From assembly GCA_003220975.1 (NCBI GenBank), contig QHTX01000167.1, positions 12,245 to 19,222 on the forward strand: DNA of 6,978 nucleotides, given 5' to 3'. Each line of letters opens with the position of its first letter. Position 1 is the first letter of the stretch. The notes beneath the pieces were generated by a model that did no database searches, had not been told where the DNA came from, and saw only the letters and a program-made list of their open reading frames with translations. Source of the DNA: Gemmatimonadota bacterium. Its GTDB lineage: Bacteria > Gemmatimonadota > Gemmatimonadetes > Gemmatimonadales > GWC2-71-9. Positions 1-5,851 of this stretch are shown here, piece after piece. A program made the translations under genes and the position numbers.

Positions 1-872
1 ACTTCAGGGGCCTGGTCGTGACCGATGCGCTCGACATGGGCGCGATCGTGACGGCGTACGGCGCGGGCGAGGCTGCCGTGCGGGCCTTCCTCGCGGGATC
101 GGATCTGTTGCTCATCCCCGCCGATCCCGACTCGGCGCTGAACGCGATGGCCGCCGCCGTCGAGAGCGGGCGGATCGCGCGGGCGCGGCTCGACCAGTCG
201 GTGCGCCGGTTGCTCGACATCAAGCAGCGCCTCGGCCTGTTCGGGCGCCGCACCGTGCCGCTCGACTCGATCATGCTCGTGGTCGGCGGCAAGCGGTGGC
301 AGGACGCCGCCAACGATCTCGCCGTCCGCGCCCTCACGCTGGTGCGCGACGCGGGCGGGCGGCTGCACGCGTTGCGCGCGAGACGCTCCCGCATCGCCCT
401 GATCGCGTACGCGGACGAGCTGAGCGGCGGCGCCGGCCAGTATCTCACCGACCTGTTGCACCGGGGCGGCGACACCGTGGAGTACTTCCGGCTCTGGCCC
501 ATGTCGGGACCGCTCTCCTACGATTCGGCGCGCGCGGTGATCGCGCGGTCGCCCGCCACGGTGTTCGTCGCGAATGTGCGGCCGCTGTCCGGGCGCGGCA
601 CCATCGCACTTCCCGACTCCCTGGCCCAGCTCATCACCGCGACCGACGCGGCCCGCCCGACGGTGCTGGTGTCGCTCGGCAGCCCCTATCTCCTCAACCA
701 GACCCCGGCGGTGAAGTCGTATCTCATCGCGTGGAGCGGCGTGCGGGCGAGCGAGCGCGCCGTCGCGCTCGCGCTGCTCGGCCGCGTGCCCATCACCGGC
801 CACCTCCCGACCCGCATCCCACCCGACTATGGCGTCGGCTGGGGCGTCAAGGTGACGGATACCCGGCCGTGA
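1..872 (+). CDS. nagZ: Glycoside hydrolase family 3 (NagZ-type beta-N-acetylhexosaminidase), 3' part
   Basis: The reading frame is open from the left edge (first full codon at base 3) to a TGA at 870-872, so the start and most of the catalytic barrel lie upstream. The first visible residues read FRGLVVTDALDMGA. This is the conserved end of the GH3 barrel, in which the first Asp of TDALDM (codon 24-26) is the expected catalytic nucleophile. It is followed by the usual helix with GSDLLLIPAD and the ARLDQSVRRLLDIKQRLGLF segment that closes the domain. The remaining roughly 190 residues form a second alpha/beta domain with GSPY (678-689) and GHLPTRIP (798-821), the arrangement of two-domain Gram-positive/Bacteroidetes-type NagZ rather than the short single-domain proteobacterial enzyme. 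Known members release GlcNAc from muropeptides or other beta-GlcNAc glycans. Overlap with the AmiE-like gene supports a peptidoglycan substrate. The signal peptide and the loop His lie outside the window, so a different GH3 specificity is possible. Confidence 0.85.
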   Translation, partial: FRGLVVTDALDMGAIVTAYGAGEAAVRAFLAGSDLLLIPADPDSALNAMAAAVESGRIARARLDQSVRRLLDIKQRLGLFGRRTVPLDSIMLVVGGKRWQDAANDLAVRALTLVRDAGGRLHALRARRSRIALIAYADELSGGAGQYLTDLLHRGGDTVEYFRLWPMSGPLSYDSARAVIARSPATVFVANVRPLSGRGTIALPDSLAQLITATDAARPTVLVSLGSPYLLNQTPAVKSYLIAWSGVRASERAVALALLGRVPITGHLPTRIPPDYGVGWGVKVTDTRP

Positions 873-2080
873 GCCGGCAGCTCTGGCGGGGGAGCGCGCT
901 CGCCGCCGTGGCGGCGGCGTGCCACGCGACGGCACCTGCCCCGCCGGTCCCGGCGAGGAGCGCCGGCATTCCGGCGGCGGCGCCCGCGAGCCTTGGCTTC
1001 GACAGCACGCGACTCGCGGCCGTCGTCGCGTACCTGCGCGCGCAAGTGGACAGCGGGGCGTTTCCGGGCGCGGTCGTGGCCGTCGGGCGGCACGGGCGCC
1101 TCGCGCTGGTCGCCCCGGTCGGGCACTACGGCGTGGACGACCCGCGGCCGGTCGAGGCGGGAACGGTGTACGATCTCGCCTCGCTCACGAAGGTCATCGC
1201 CCTGACGACGGCCTGCATGCTGCTCGTGGACGAGGGGCGGCTCGCCCTCGACGCCCCGGCCCAACGCTACGTGCCCGAGCTGCGGGGGTCCGAGAAGGAC
1301 CGCGTCACGATTCGGCAGCTGCTCACTCATTCCGCGGGCCTAGCCGCGGATCTCCCGCTGTACGATTCGACGGCGACGCGCGGCGCCGCCCTGGCGCTCG
1401 TCGACACGGCGCCGCTCCTCGACCCGCCGGGAACGCAATACCGCTACTCGGACTTGAGCGCGATCGTGCTGATGCAGGCGGTCGAGCGCATCACGGGCGA
1501 GCCTTTCGACCGCTTCCTCGACGAGCGCGTGTTCGGACCGCTCGGGATGCGGGCGACGCGGTTCCGGCCGCCCGCGGCGTGGCGCGACCGGATTGCCCCG
1601 ACCGAGCTCGACACGGTGTTCCGGCACCGCATGCTGCGCGGCGAAGTGCACGACGAGAGCGCGGCCCGACTGGGCGGCGTGTCGGGGAACGCCGGGCTGT
1701 TCTCGAACGCGCTCGACCTCGCGCGCTTCGCGGCACTGCTCCTGAACGAGGGCTCCTGGGACTCGCTCCAGCTCATCCGCTCGGAGACGGTGGCCGAGTT
1801 CACGCGGCGGCAGGCTGGCGTGCCGGAATCGACGCGCGCGCTCGGCTGGGATACACCGTCGGATTCGGGGTATTCGAGCGCGGGCGCGAAACTGTCGCGG
1901 CGCTCGTTCGGCCACACCGGCTTCACGGGGACGTCGCTATGGATGGACCCGGACCGAGACCTGTTCATCATCCTGCTCACGAACCGGGTCCATCCCACAC
2001 GCGCCAACACGGCGATCCTGCGCGTGCGGCCCCGCGTGGCCGACCTGGTGGTGGACGCGCTCACACGACCGGAGCTGTGA
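869..2080 (+). CDS. Exported serine hydrolase, beta-lactamase/class C family (AmiE/YbbE-like)
   Basis: This is a 403-residue protein of the beta-lactamase/penicillin-binding fold. The active-site signature is complete: SLTK (SxxK) with Ser105 and Lys108, YSD at 193-195 in the place of YxN, and HTG at 349-351 in the place of KTG, as in esterase/amidase members of the family. I chose the GTG at 869, which overlaps the upstream TGA as GTGA, because it gives a signal-peptide-like start: a basic MSRQLWR followed by ALAAVAAAC. Cys18 could be a lipidation site, but Ala at -3 makes the lipobox weak. The next in-frame GTG (908) would destroy the signal. A purine-rich AAGG lies about 16 bases upstream, so translation is probably coupled to the GH3 gene. 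In Bacillus subtilis the neighbour of NagZ is AmiE, which cleaves the MurNAc to L-Ala bond; I infer that role here. Carboxylesterase or D-aminopeptidase activity cannot be excluded. Confidence 0.85.
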   Translation: MSRQLWRGSALAAVAAACHATAPAPPVPARSAGIPAAAPASLGFDSTRLAAVVAYLRAQVDSGAFPGAVVAVGRHGRLALVAPVGHYGVDDPRPVEAGTVYDLASLTKVIALTTACMLLVDEGRLALDAPAQRYVPELRGSEKDRVTIRQLLTHSAGLAADLPLYDSTATRGAALALVDTAPLLDPPGTQYRYSDLSAIVLMQAVERITGEPFDRFLDERVFGPLGMRATRFRPPAAWRDRIAPTELDTVFRHRMLRGEVHDESAARLGGVSGNAGLFSNALDLARFAALLLNEGSWDSLQLIRSETVAEFTRRQAGVPESTRALGWDTPSDSGYSSAGAKLSRRSFGHTGFTGTSLWMDPDRDLFIILLTNRVHPTRANTAILRVRPRVADLVVDALTRPEL

Positions 2081-2086
2081 GGCGAC

Positions 2087-3844
2087 TCACTCTACGACGC
2101 TGCCCCAGCCGCGCCGCGACAGATCGCGATAAATAACCGCTCCGGCGATCGCGCCGACCCCGAGCAGCACCACGCCGGGAAGCGTCTCGTGCAGCAGCAG
2201 CTTCCCCACCCCGAACAACGCGCCATAGATCAGCACGCACCCCGCGGCCCAGTCGAGCAGGTTCGCGAGCCCGTCCGCGGAGGCCCGGACGTCGGGCGCG
2301 AGCGCTGCCACCGGGCCCCACCCCGCGCGGGACGGCCGCGTGCGACGGTAGAACGCCACCAACGTGCCCTCGGGCTCGGGGCGCGTGAGGAACGTGACCG
2401 CGAGCCACGCGCCGGTGGTGATGGCAACGGTGATGAGCATGATCCAGGCGAAGTCGACCGGCCGGTCGCTGTCGAAGCCTCCGGCGGTCTGCAACAGCAC
2501 CGACACGGCGAACGCCGCGATCATGGCGGACACCTCGCTCCACGCGTTGATGCGCCACCAATACCAGCGCAGCAGCAGCACGGTGCCGGTGCCCGCCCCT
2601 GTGACGATCAAGAGCTTCCAGGCGCCGGCGATCGAGCCCATGTAGAACGTCGCGACGGCGGAGACCACGGTGAGGAGCACGGTCGCGACCTGCGACGCCC
2701 GGACGTAGTGCCGCTCCGTCGCGTCGCGCCGCAGGAAGCGGCGGTAGCAGTCGTTCACGAGATAGCTCGCACCCCAGTTCAGCTGCGTGGCGATGGTGGA
2801 CATGTACGCCGCCGCGAAGGCGGCCACCATCAGGCCGCGCAGCGACGAGGGGAGGTAGTCGATCATCACCCGGACGTAGCCGGTCTCGGGGTCGGCGAGG
2901 CCGGGAAACAGGATCAGCGACGCCAGCGCGACGAGGATCCAGGGCCACGGGCGCACCGCATAGTGCGCGATGTTGAACCACAGCGTCGCCAGGACCGAGT
3001 GCTTCTCGTCCTTCGCGCTGAACATGCGCTGCGCGATGTAGCCGCCGCCGCCCGGCTCGGCACCGGGGTACCAGGTGGCCCACCAGTTCACGCCGATGTA
3101 GACGAAGAACGTGATCAAGGGCATCCACGCCGATCCGACGTCGGGCACGAAGCTCAGGACCGATCCGTGGCCCGGCAGCAGCGCCAGCTTCTCCTTCATC
3201 GCGTCGATCCCGCCGACCGCGTGCACCGCCACGACGGCGAGGACGATCACCATCCCCATCTTGATCACGAACTGGAACAGGTCGGTCACCAGGACGCCCC
3301 ACAGACCCGAGAGCGTCGAAATGGCGGACGTCAGCGCGATCAGACCGAGCACCAGCGCCAGCGCCTCGAGCTTGCCGACGCCGAACAGCAATTGCAGGAT
3401 CTTGACCATCGCGAGGTTGACCCAGCCCAGGATGATGCAGTTGATCAGCACGCCCAGGTACAACGCCCGGAAGCCGCGCAGGAAGGCGGCCGGCCGCCCG
3501 GCGTAGCGGATCTCGGAGAACTCGATGTCGGTCATGACGCCGGCGCGGCGCCACAGGCGGGCGTAGAAGAACACCGTCAGCATGCCGCTCGCCAGGAGAT
3601 TCCACCACAGCCAGTTCCCCGCCACGCCGTTCCGCGCCACGAGGCCGGTGACCGCCAGCGGCGTGTCGGCCGCGAACGTCGTCGCCACCATCGACGTGCC
3701 GGCGAGCCACCACGGCACGTTGCGCCCCGAGAGGAAGAACTCCGCCGTGTCGCGGCCGGCGCGGCGCTTGTAATACAGGCCCACGGCCACGTTGAACAGG
3801 AAGTAGAGCGCGACGATCGACCAGTCGGCGGGCGTAAGTCGCAT
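2087..3844 (-). CDS. Sodium:solute symporter (SSS family), 585 aa
   Basis: This is a large inner-membrane protein with about 13 or more hydrophobic segments and the sequence marks of the SSS/SLC5 family (TC 2.A.21). The first helix follows MRLTPADWSIVALYFLF. FFLSGRNVPWW (36-46) leads into the first core helix with MVATTFAADTPLAVTG (52-67), and AAYMSTIATQLN (345-356) is the helix that in vSGLT carries the second sodium site (Ser/Thr at 349-350). The family couples sodium entry to uptake of sugars, amino acids, vitamins or organic acids; the substrate cannot be read from the sequence. The ATG at 3842-3844 is preceded on its own strand by TAGGA about 10 bases upstream. The gene is transcribed away from the Fe-S carrier gene and ends 6 bp from the serine hydrolase stop. 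The C-terminal part (about 490-530) is a polar, Arg/Pro-rich cytoplasmic-looking segment followed by two more helices. Confidence 0.9.
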   Translation of the reverse strand: MRLTPADWSIVALYFLFNVAVGLYYKRRAGRDTAEFFLSGRNVPWWLAGTSMVATTFAADTPLAVTGLVARNGVAGNWLWWNLLASGMLTVFFYARLWRRAGVMTDIEFSEIRYAGRPAAFLRGFRALYLGVLINCIILGWVNLAMVKILQLLFGVGKLEALALVLGLIALTSAISTLSGLWGVLVTDLFQFVIKMGMVIVLAVVAVHAVGGIDAMKEKLALLPGHGSVLSFVPDVGSAWMPLITFFVYIGVNWWATWYPGAEPGGGGYIAQRMFSAKDEKHSVLATLWFNIAHYAVRPWPWILVALASLILFPGLADPETGYVRVMIDYLPSSLRGLMVAAFAAAYMSTIATQLNWGASYLVNDCYRRFLRRDATERHYVRASQVATVLLTVVSAVATFYMGSIAGAWKLLIVTGAGTGTVLLLRWYWWRINAWSEVSAMIAAFAVSVLLQTAGGFDSDRPVDFAWIMLITVAITTGAWLAVTFLTRPEPEGTLVAFYRRTRPSRAGWGPVAALAPDVRASADGLANLLDWAAGCVLIYGALFGVGKLLLHETLPGVVLLGVGAIAGAVIYRDLSRRGWGSVVE

Positions 3845-3872
3845 GAGCGCGCGGTCCTAGGTGGCGAGAGAG

Positions 3873-3901
3873 TTGACAGGCTCGACGGGCCTTTCTAAGT
3901 T
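3873..3901 (+). promoter_or_regulatory. Probable sigma-70-type promoter of the Fe-S carrier gene
   Basis: A perfect -35 hexamer TTGACA lies at 3873-3878. Exactly 17 bp later comes TAAGTT at 3896-3901, which matches the TATAAT consensus at three positions including the first two and the last. A start near 3908 would give a leader of about 15 bases carrying GGAGG at 3913-3917, 6 bases before the ATG. This short divergent region (3845-3923) must also hold the promoter of the minus-strand symporter, for which I found no convincing boxes. An overlapping alternative -10 is TCTAAG at 3894-3899 with 15-bp spacing. Confidence 0.6.
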
Positions 3902-3923
3902 CGCATGTGACTGGAGGATCGCA

Positions 3924-4283
3924 ATGGCCACGACGCAGCACACGACACCCGTCACCCTCACGCTGACCGAGCAGGCGGCGGTGGAGGTGCGCAAGTTCAT
4001 GGCGGAAGAGAAGGTCTCACCCGAGACGGCGGGGCTCCGCATCGCGGTGCTCCCCGGCGGGTGCTCGGGGTTCCGCTATAGCCTCAATATCGAAGACAAG
4101 CCGGGCGAGGACGACGTCGTCATCGAGAGCGCAGGTGTGCGCTGCTTCGTGGACGGCTTCAGCGCTCAGTATCTGAACGGCGTCACGCTGAACTACAAGA
4201 GCAACTTCCAGGAGTCGGGGTTCGCTTTCGAGAACCCGAACGCCACAGGCGGCTGCGGCTGCGGATCGTCGTTCACGGTCTGA
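3924..4283 (+). CDS. erpA: A-type iron-sulfur cluster carrier (ErpA/IscA/HesB family)
   Basis: This is a 119-residue cytoplasmic protein matching the full length of the family (usually 105-120 residues). It starts at ATG 3924, preceded by a strong GGAGG (3913-3917). An in-frame GTG at 3861 lies upstream of the promoter boxes and is unlikely to be used. The body shows LTEQAAVEVRKFM, then LPGGCSGFRYSL with Cys47, and the C-terminal GGCGCGSSF with Cys111 and Cys113. These are the three cysteines that hold or transfer the cluster in this family. The NPNATGGCGCGSSF ending is closer to ErpA than to IscA. Such carriers take clusters from the Isc or Suf scaffold and pass them to apoproteins. Cys74 (in AGVRCFVD) is an additional cysteine at a position that is normally hydrophobic. 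The gene has its own promoter and terminator and no isc/suf partners in view, consistent with a monocistronic housekeeping gene. Confidence 0.93.
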   Translation: MATTQHTTPVTLTLTEQAAVEVRKFMAEEKVSPETAGLRIAVLPGGCSGFRYSLNIEDKPGEDDVVIESAGVRCFVDGFSAQYLNGVTLNYKSNFQESGFAFENPNATGGCGCGSSFTV

Positions 4284-4298
4284 GGCCGTTGGCCCCCT

Positions 4299-4304
4299 TA
4301 CAAT
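4299..4304 (+). promoter_or_regulatory. Candidate -10 box (TACAAT) upstream of the second symporter
   Basis: TACAAT matches the sigma-70 -10 consensus at five of six positions and is an AT-rich island in very GC-rich DNA, between the Fe-S carrier stop and the terminator hairpin. No good -35 exists at 16-18 bp. The nearest resemblance, TTCACG at 4272-4277, is 21 bp away, which is too far. If used, transcription would begin near 4311 and place the hairpin at 4314-4336 at the very 5' end of the symporter message. Confidence 0.3.
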
Positions 4305-4313
4305 CGGCATTCC

Positions 4314-4339
4314 AAGCCCGCGCACGTCGCGGGCTTTTT
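4314..4339 (+). terminator. Rho-independent terminator of the Fe-S carrier gene
   Basis: A perfect 9-bp stem, AAGCCCGCG (4314-4322) with CGCGGGCTT (4328-4336), closes a 5-base loop (CACGT). It runs into five consecutive Ts (4335-4339), the last base pairs overlapping the T tract in the classical way. It lies 30 bases after the carrier stop codon. It also ends only 11 bases before the GTG of the next symporter gene, so that gene needs either readthrough or a promoter in the preceding 70 bases. Confidence 0.9.
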
Positions 4340-4350
4340 GCTGTCCGCCC

Positions 4351-5811
4351 GTGCGCCCCCTCGACGTAGCCGTCATCGCGGCGTACTGCGTCGCCGTCGT
4401 CGTCTTCGGGCTGGTGCTCGCAGGCCGCCAGCGCGACGCGAGCGACTACTTCCTCGGGCATCGCGGGCTGCCGTGGTGGGCCCTGATGCTGTCGATCGTG
4501 GCCACCGAAACGTCGGCCCTGACGGTGATCTCCATTCCGGGCATCGCCGCCCGGGGGGACCTCACGTTCCTCCAGCTCACCTTCGGGTACCTCGTGGGCC
4601 GGATCGGCGTCGCCGCCATGCTCCTCCCGGGCTACTTCGAGGGCACGCAGGAGACGGCGTACCAGCGACTGGAGCGCCGCTTCGGGACCGCGGCGCGCCG
4701 CACCGCGTCGGGCGTATTCCTGCTCACACGGGCGCTCGCCGACTGCGTGCGCATCTTCGCCACCGCGATCCCGCTCGCGATCATCACGCATTGGAGTTTC
4801 GCCGCCGGCATCCTCGCGATCGGCGTCGTGACCCTGATCTACACGTGGGTCGGCGGGCTGCGGGCCGTGGTGTGGGTGGACGTGATCCAGCTGGGCGTGT
4901 ATCTCCTGGGCGGGATCGCGACGCTCATCGTGGCAACCCAGCTCGCGGGCGGCGCCGGCGCGTTCGCGCGGGCCTGGCACGAGGGCAAGCTCGTCACCCT
5001 CGACTTCCGGCCGTCGCTCACGGCGCTGTACACGTTCTGGGGCGGCGTGGTGGGCGGGGGTCTCCTCTCGGCCGCGTCGCACGGGACCGACCACTTGATC
5101 GTCCAGCGACTGCTCGCGGCCCGCGGCCTCAAGGACGCGCAACGTGCGCTCGTCGGCTCGGGGGTGTTCATCATCCTGCAGTTCGCGCTGTTCCTGCTCG
5201 TGGGCACGAGCCTCTGGCTCGCCGGCGCGGACGACGGCCGGATGCGGGGCGACGCGATCTACCCCTCGTTCGTGATCACCCAGCTCCCCGCGGGCCTCGC
5301 CGGGCTCGTCGTCGCCAGCATTCTCGCCGCCGCGATGAGCAGTCACGCCTCCGCCGTCAACTCGCTCGCCTCCGCCGCCACTCTGGATTTCTATGCCCCG
5401 CTCGCGGGCCGGCACGAGCCCGGGCATCTGCTCCGGGTGGGCCGCTGGCTCACGCTGTTCTGGACGGCGGTGCTCGTGACCGGCGCGATGGCGTTCCGCG
5501 ATCAGAACACGCCCGTCGTGCAACTGGCCCTGAGCATCGTCTCGATCACGTATGGCGGCCTGCTCGGCACCTACCTGCTCGGCGGGCTGTGGCCGCGGGC
5601 GCGGCAGCGCGACGTGATCGCCGCGATCCTCGTGAGCGTGGCCGTCATGACCCCCATCGTGCTGGGCGTGCCGTGGCGCGCCCTTCCCGGGCTTGCGTGG
5701 TGGTGGTACGTCGCGCTCGGGACGGGGGTGACGGTGGTCGTGGGGATGGGAGCGTCGCTGGTGACGAACGGCGACGGAAGGACGGAAGGACGGAATGGGG
5801 ATGAGCACTGA
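4351..5811 (+). CDS. Sodium:solute symporter (SSS family), possible MurNAc/amino-sugar importer
   Basis: This is a 486-residue inner-membrane protein with about 13 hydrophobic segments. The N-terminus RPLDVAVIAAYCVAVVVFG is a normal SSS first helix, so GTG 4351 is the sensible start; later GTGs would remove that helix. No Shine-Dalgarno sequence is visible before it. Family signatures are DYFLGHRGLPWW (32-43), SIVATETSALTVISIPG (48-64), AYQRLERRFG (103-112) and the sodium-site helix VASILAAAMSSHASAVNS (321-338), with Ser330 and Ser331. The stop at 5809-5811 overlaps the kinase gene, implying co-translation and that the imported solute is phosphorylated by the kinase. From memory, Tannerella forsythia pairs an inner-membrane MurNAc transporter (MurT) with a MurK kinase. 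Import of MurNAc, anhydro-MurNAc or GlcNAc is an inference from that context. Residues 474-486 are polar and are encoded by one arm of the inverted repeat at 5770-5851, so this tail is probably an acquired extension. Confidence 0.9.
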   Translation: MRPLDVAVIAAYCVAVVVFGLVLAGRQRDASDYFLGHRGLPWWALMLSIVATETSALTVISIPGIAARGDLTFLQLTFGYLVGRIGVAAMLLPGYFEGTQETAYQRLERRFGTAARRTASGVFLLTRALADCVRIFATAIPLAIITHWSFAAGILAIGVVTLIYTWVGGLRAVVWVDVIQLGVYLLGGIATLIVATQLAGGAGAFARAWHEGKLVTLDFRPSLTALYTFWGGVVGGGLLSAASHGTDHLIVQRLLAARGLKDAQRALVGSGVFIILQFALFLLVGTSLWLAGADDGRMRGDAIYPSFVITQLPAGLAGLVVASILAAAMSSHASAVNSLASAATLDFYAPLAGRHEPGHLLRVGRWLTLFWTAVLVTGAMAFRDQNTPVVQLALSIVSITYGGLLGTYLLGGLWPRARQRDVIAAILVSVAVMTPIVLGVPWRALPGLAWWWYVALGTGVTVVVGMGASLVTNGDGRTEGRNGDEH

Positions 5812-5851
5812 CCCACCCACCCCCGTTCCGTCCTTCCGTCCTTCCGTCGCC
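5770..5851. repeat. Near-perfect 31-bp inverted repeat with 20-base loop across the symporter/kinase junction
   Basis: The left arm is 5770-5800 and the right arm is 5821-5851. They are reverse complements at 30 of 31 positions; the exception (T5796 against G5825) is a G-U wobble in RNA, so the whole stem can pair. Each arm is made of 8-base GGACGGAA units (about three copies, the outer one varied to GCGACGGAA). The loop 5801-5820 contains ATG 5801 and the symporter stop TGA 5809-5811. There is no T tract after the right arm, so it is not a standard intrinsic terminator. Its size and modular arms resemble a dispersed palindromic or REP/MITE-like element, but no second copy lies in this window. 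Confidence 0.92.

Noticed and set aside
2077..2090. Short hairpin GTGAG-GCGA-CTCAC spanning both stop codons of the convergent pair
   Set aside because: The stem is only 5 bp, although it has a GNRA-type tetraloop, and no T tract follows on either strand. The symmetry arises largely from two opposed TGA stops. Not supported as a terminator.
2189..3898. Long plus-strand open frame (569 codons) opposite the first symporter, and a parallel one (2061-3941, minus)
   Set aside because: The products are rich in Arg, Gly, Pro and His with no domain pattern. They are mirror frames of a high-GC gene, whereas the 2087-3844 frame has clear SSS motifs.
3861..3923. Upstream GTG start giving the Fe-S carrier a 21-residue N-terminal extension
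   Set aside because: The extension would begin before the TTGACA promoter and lacks family similarity. ATG 3924 has an ideal GGAGG and gives the normal family length.
5770..5851. CRISPR repeat or intrinsic terminator interpretation of the inverted repeat
   Set aside because: There is only one copy, with no spacers, so it is not a CRISPR array. There is no T tract after the right arm and both arms lie in open reading frames, so it is not an ordinary terminator.
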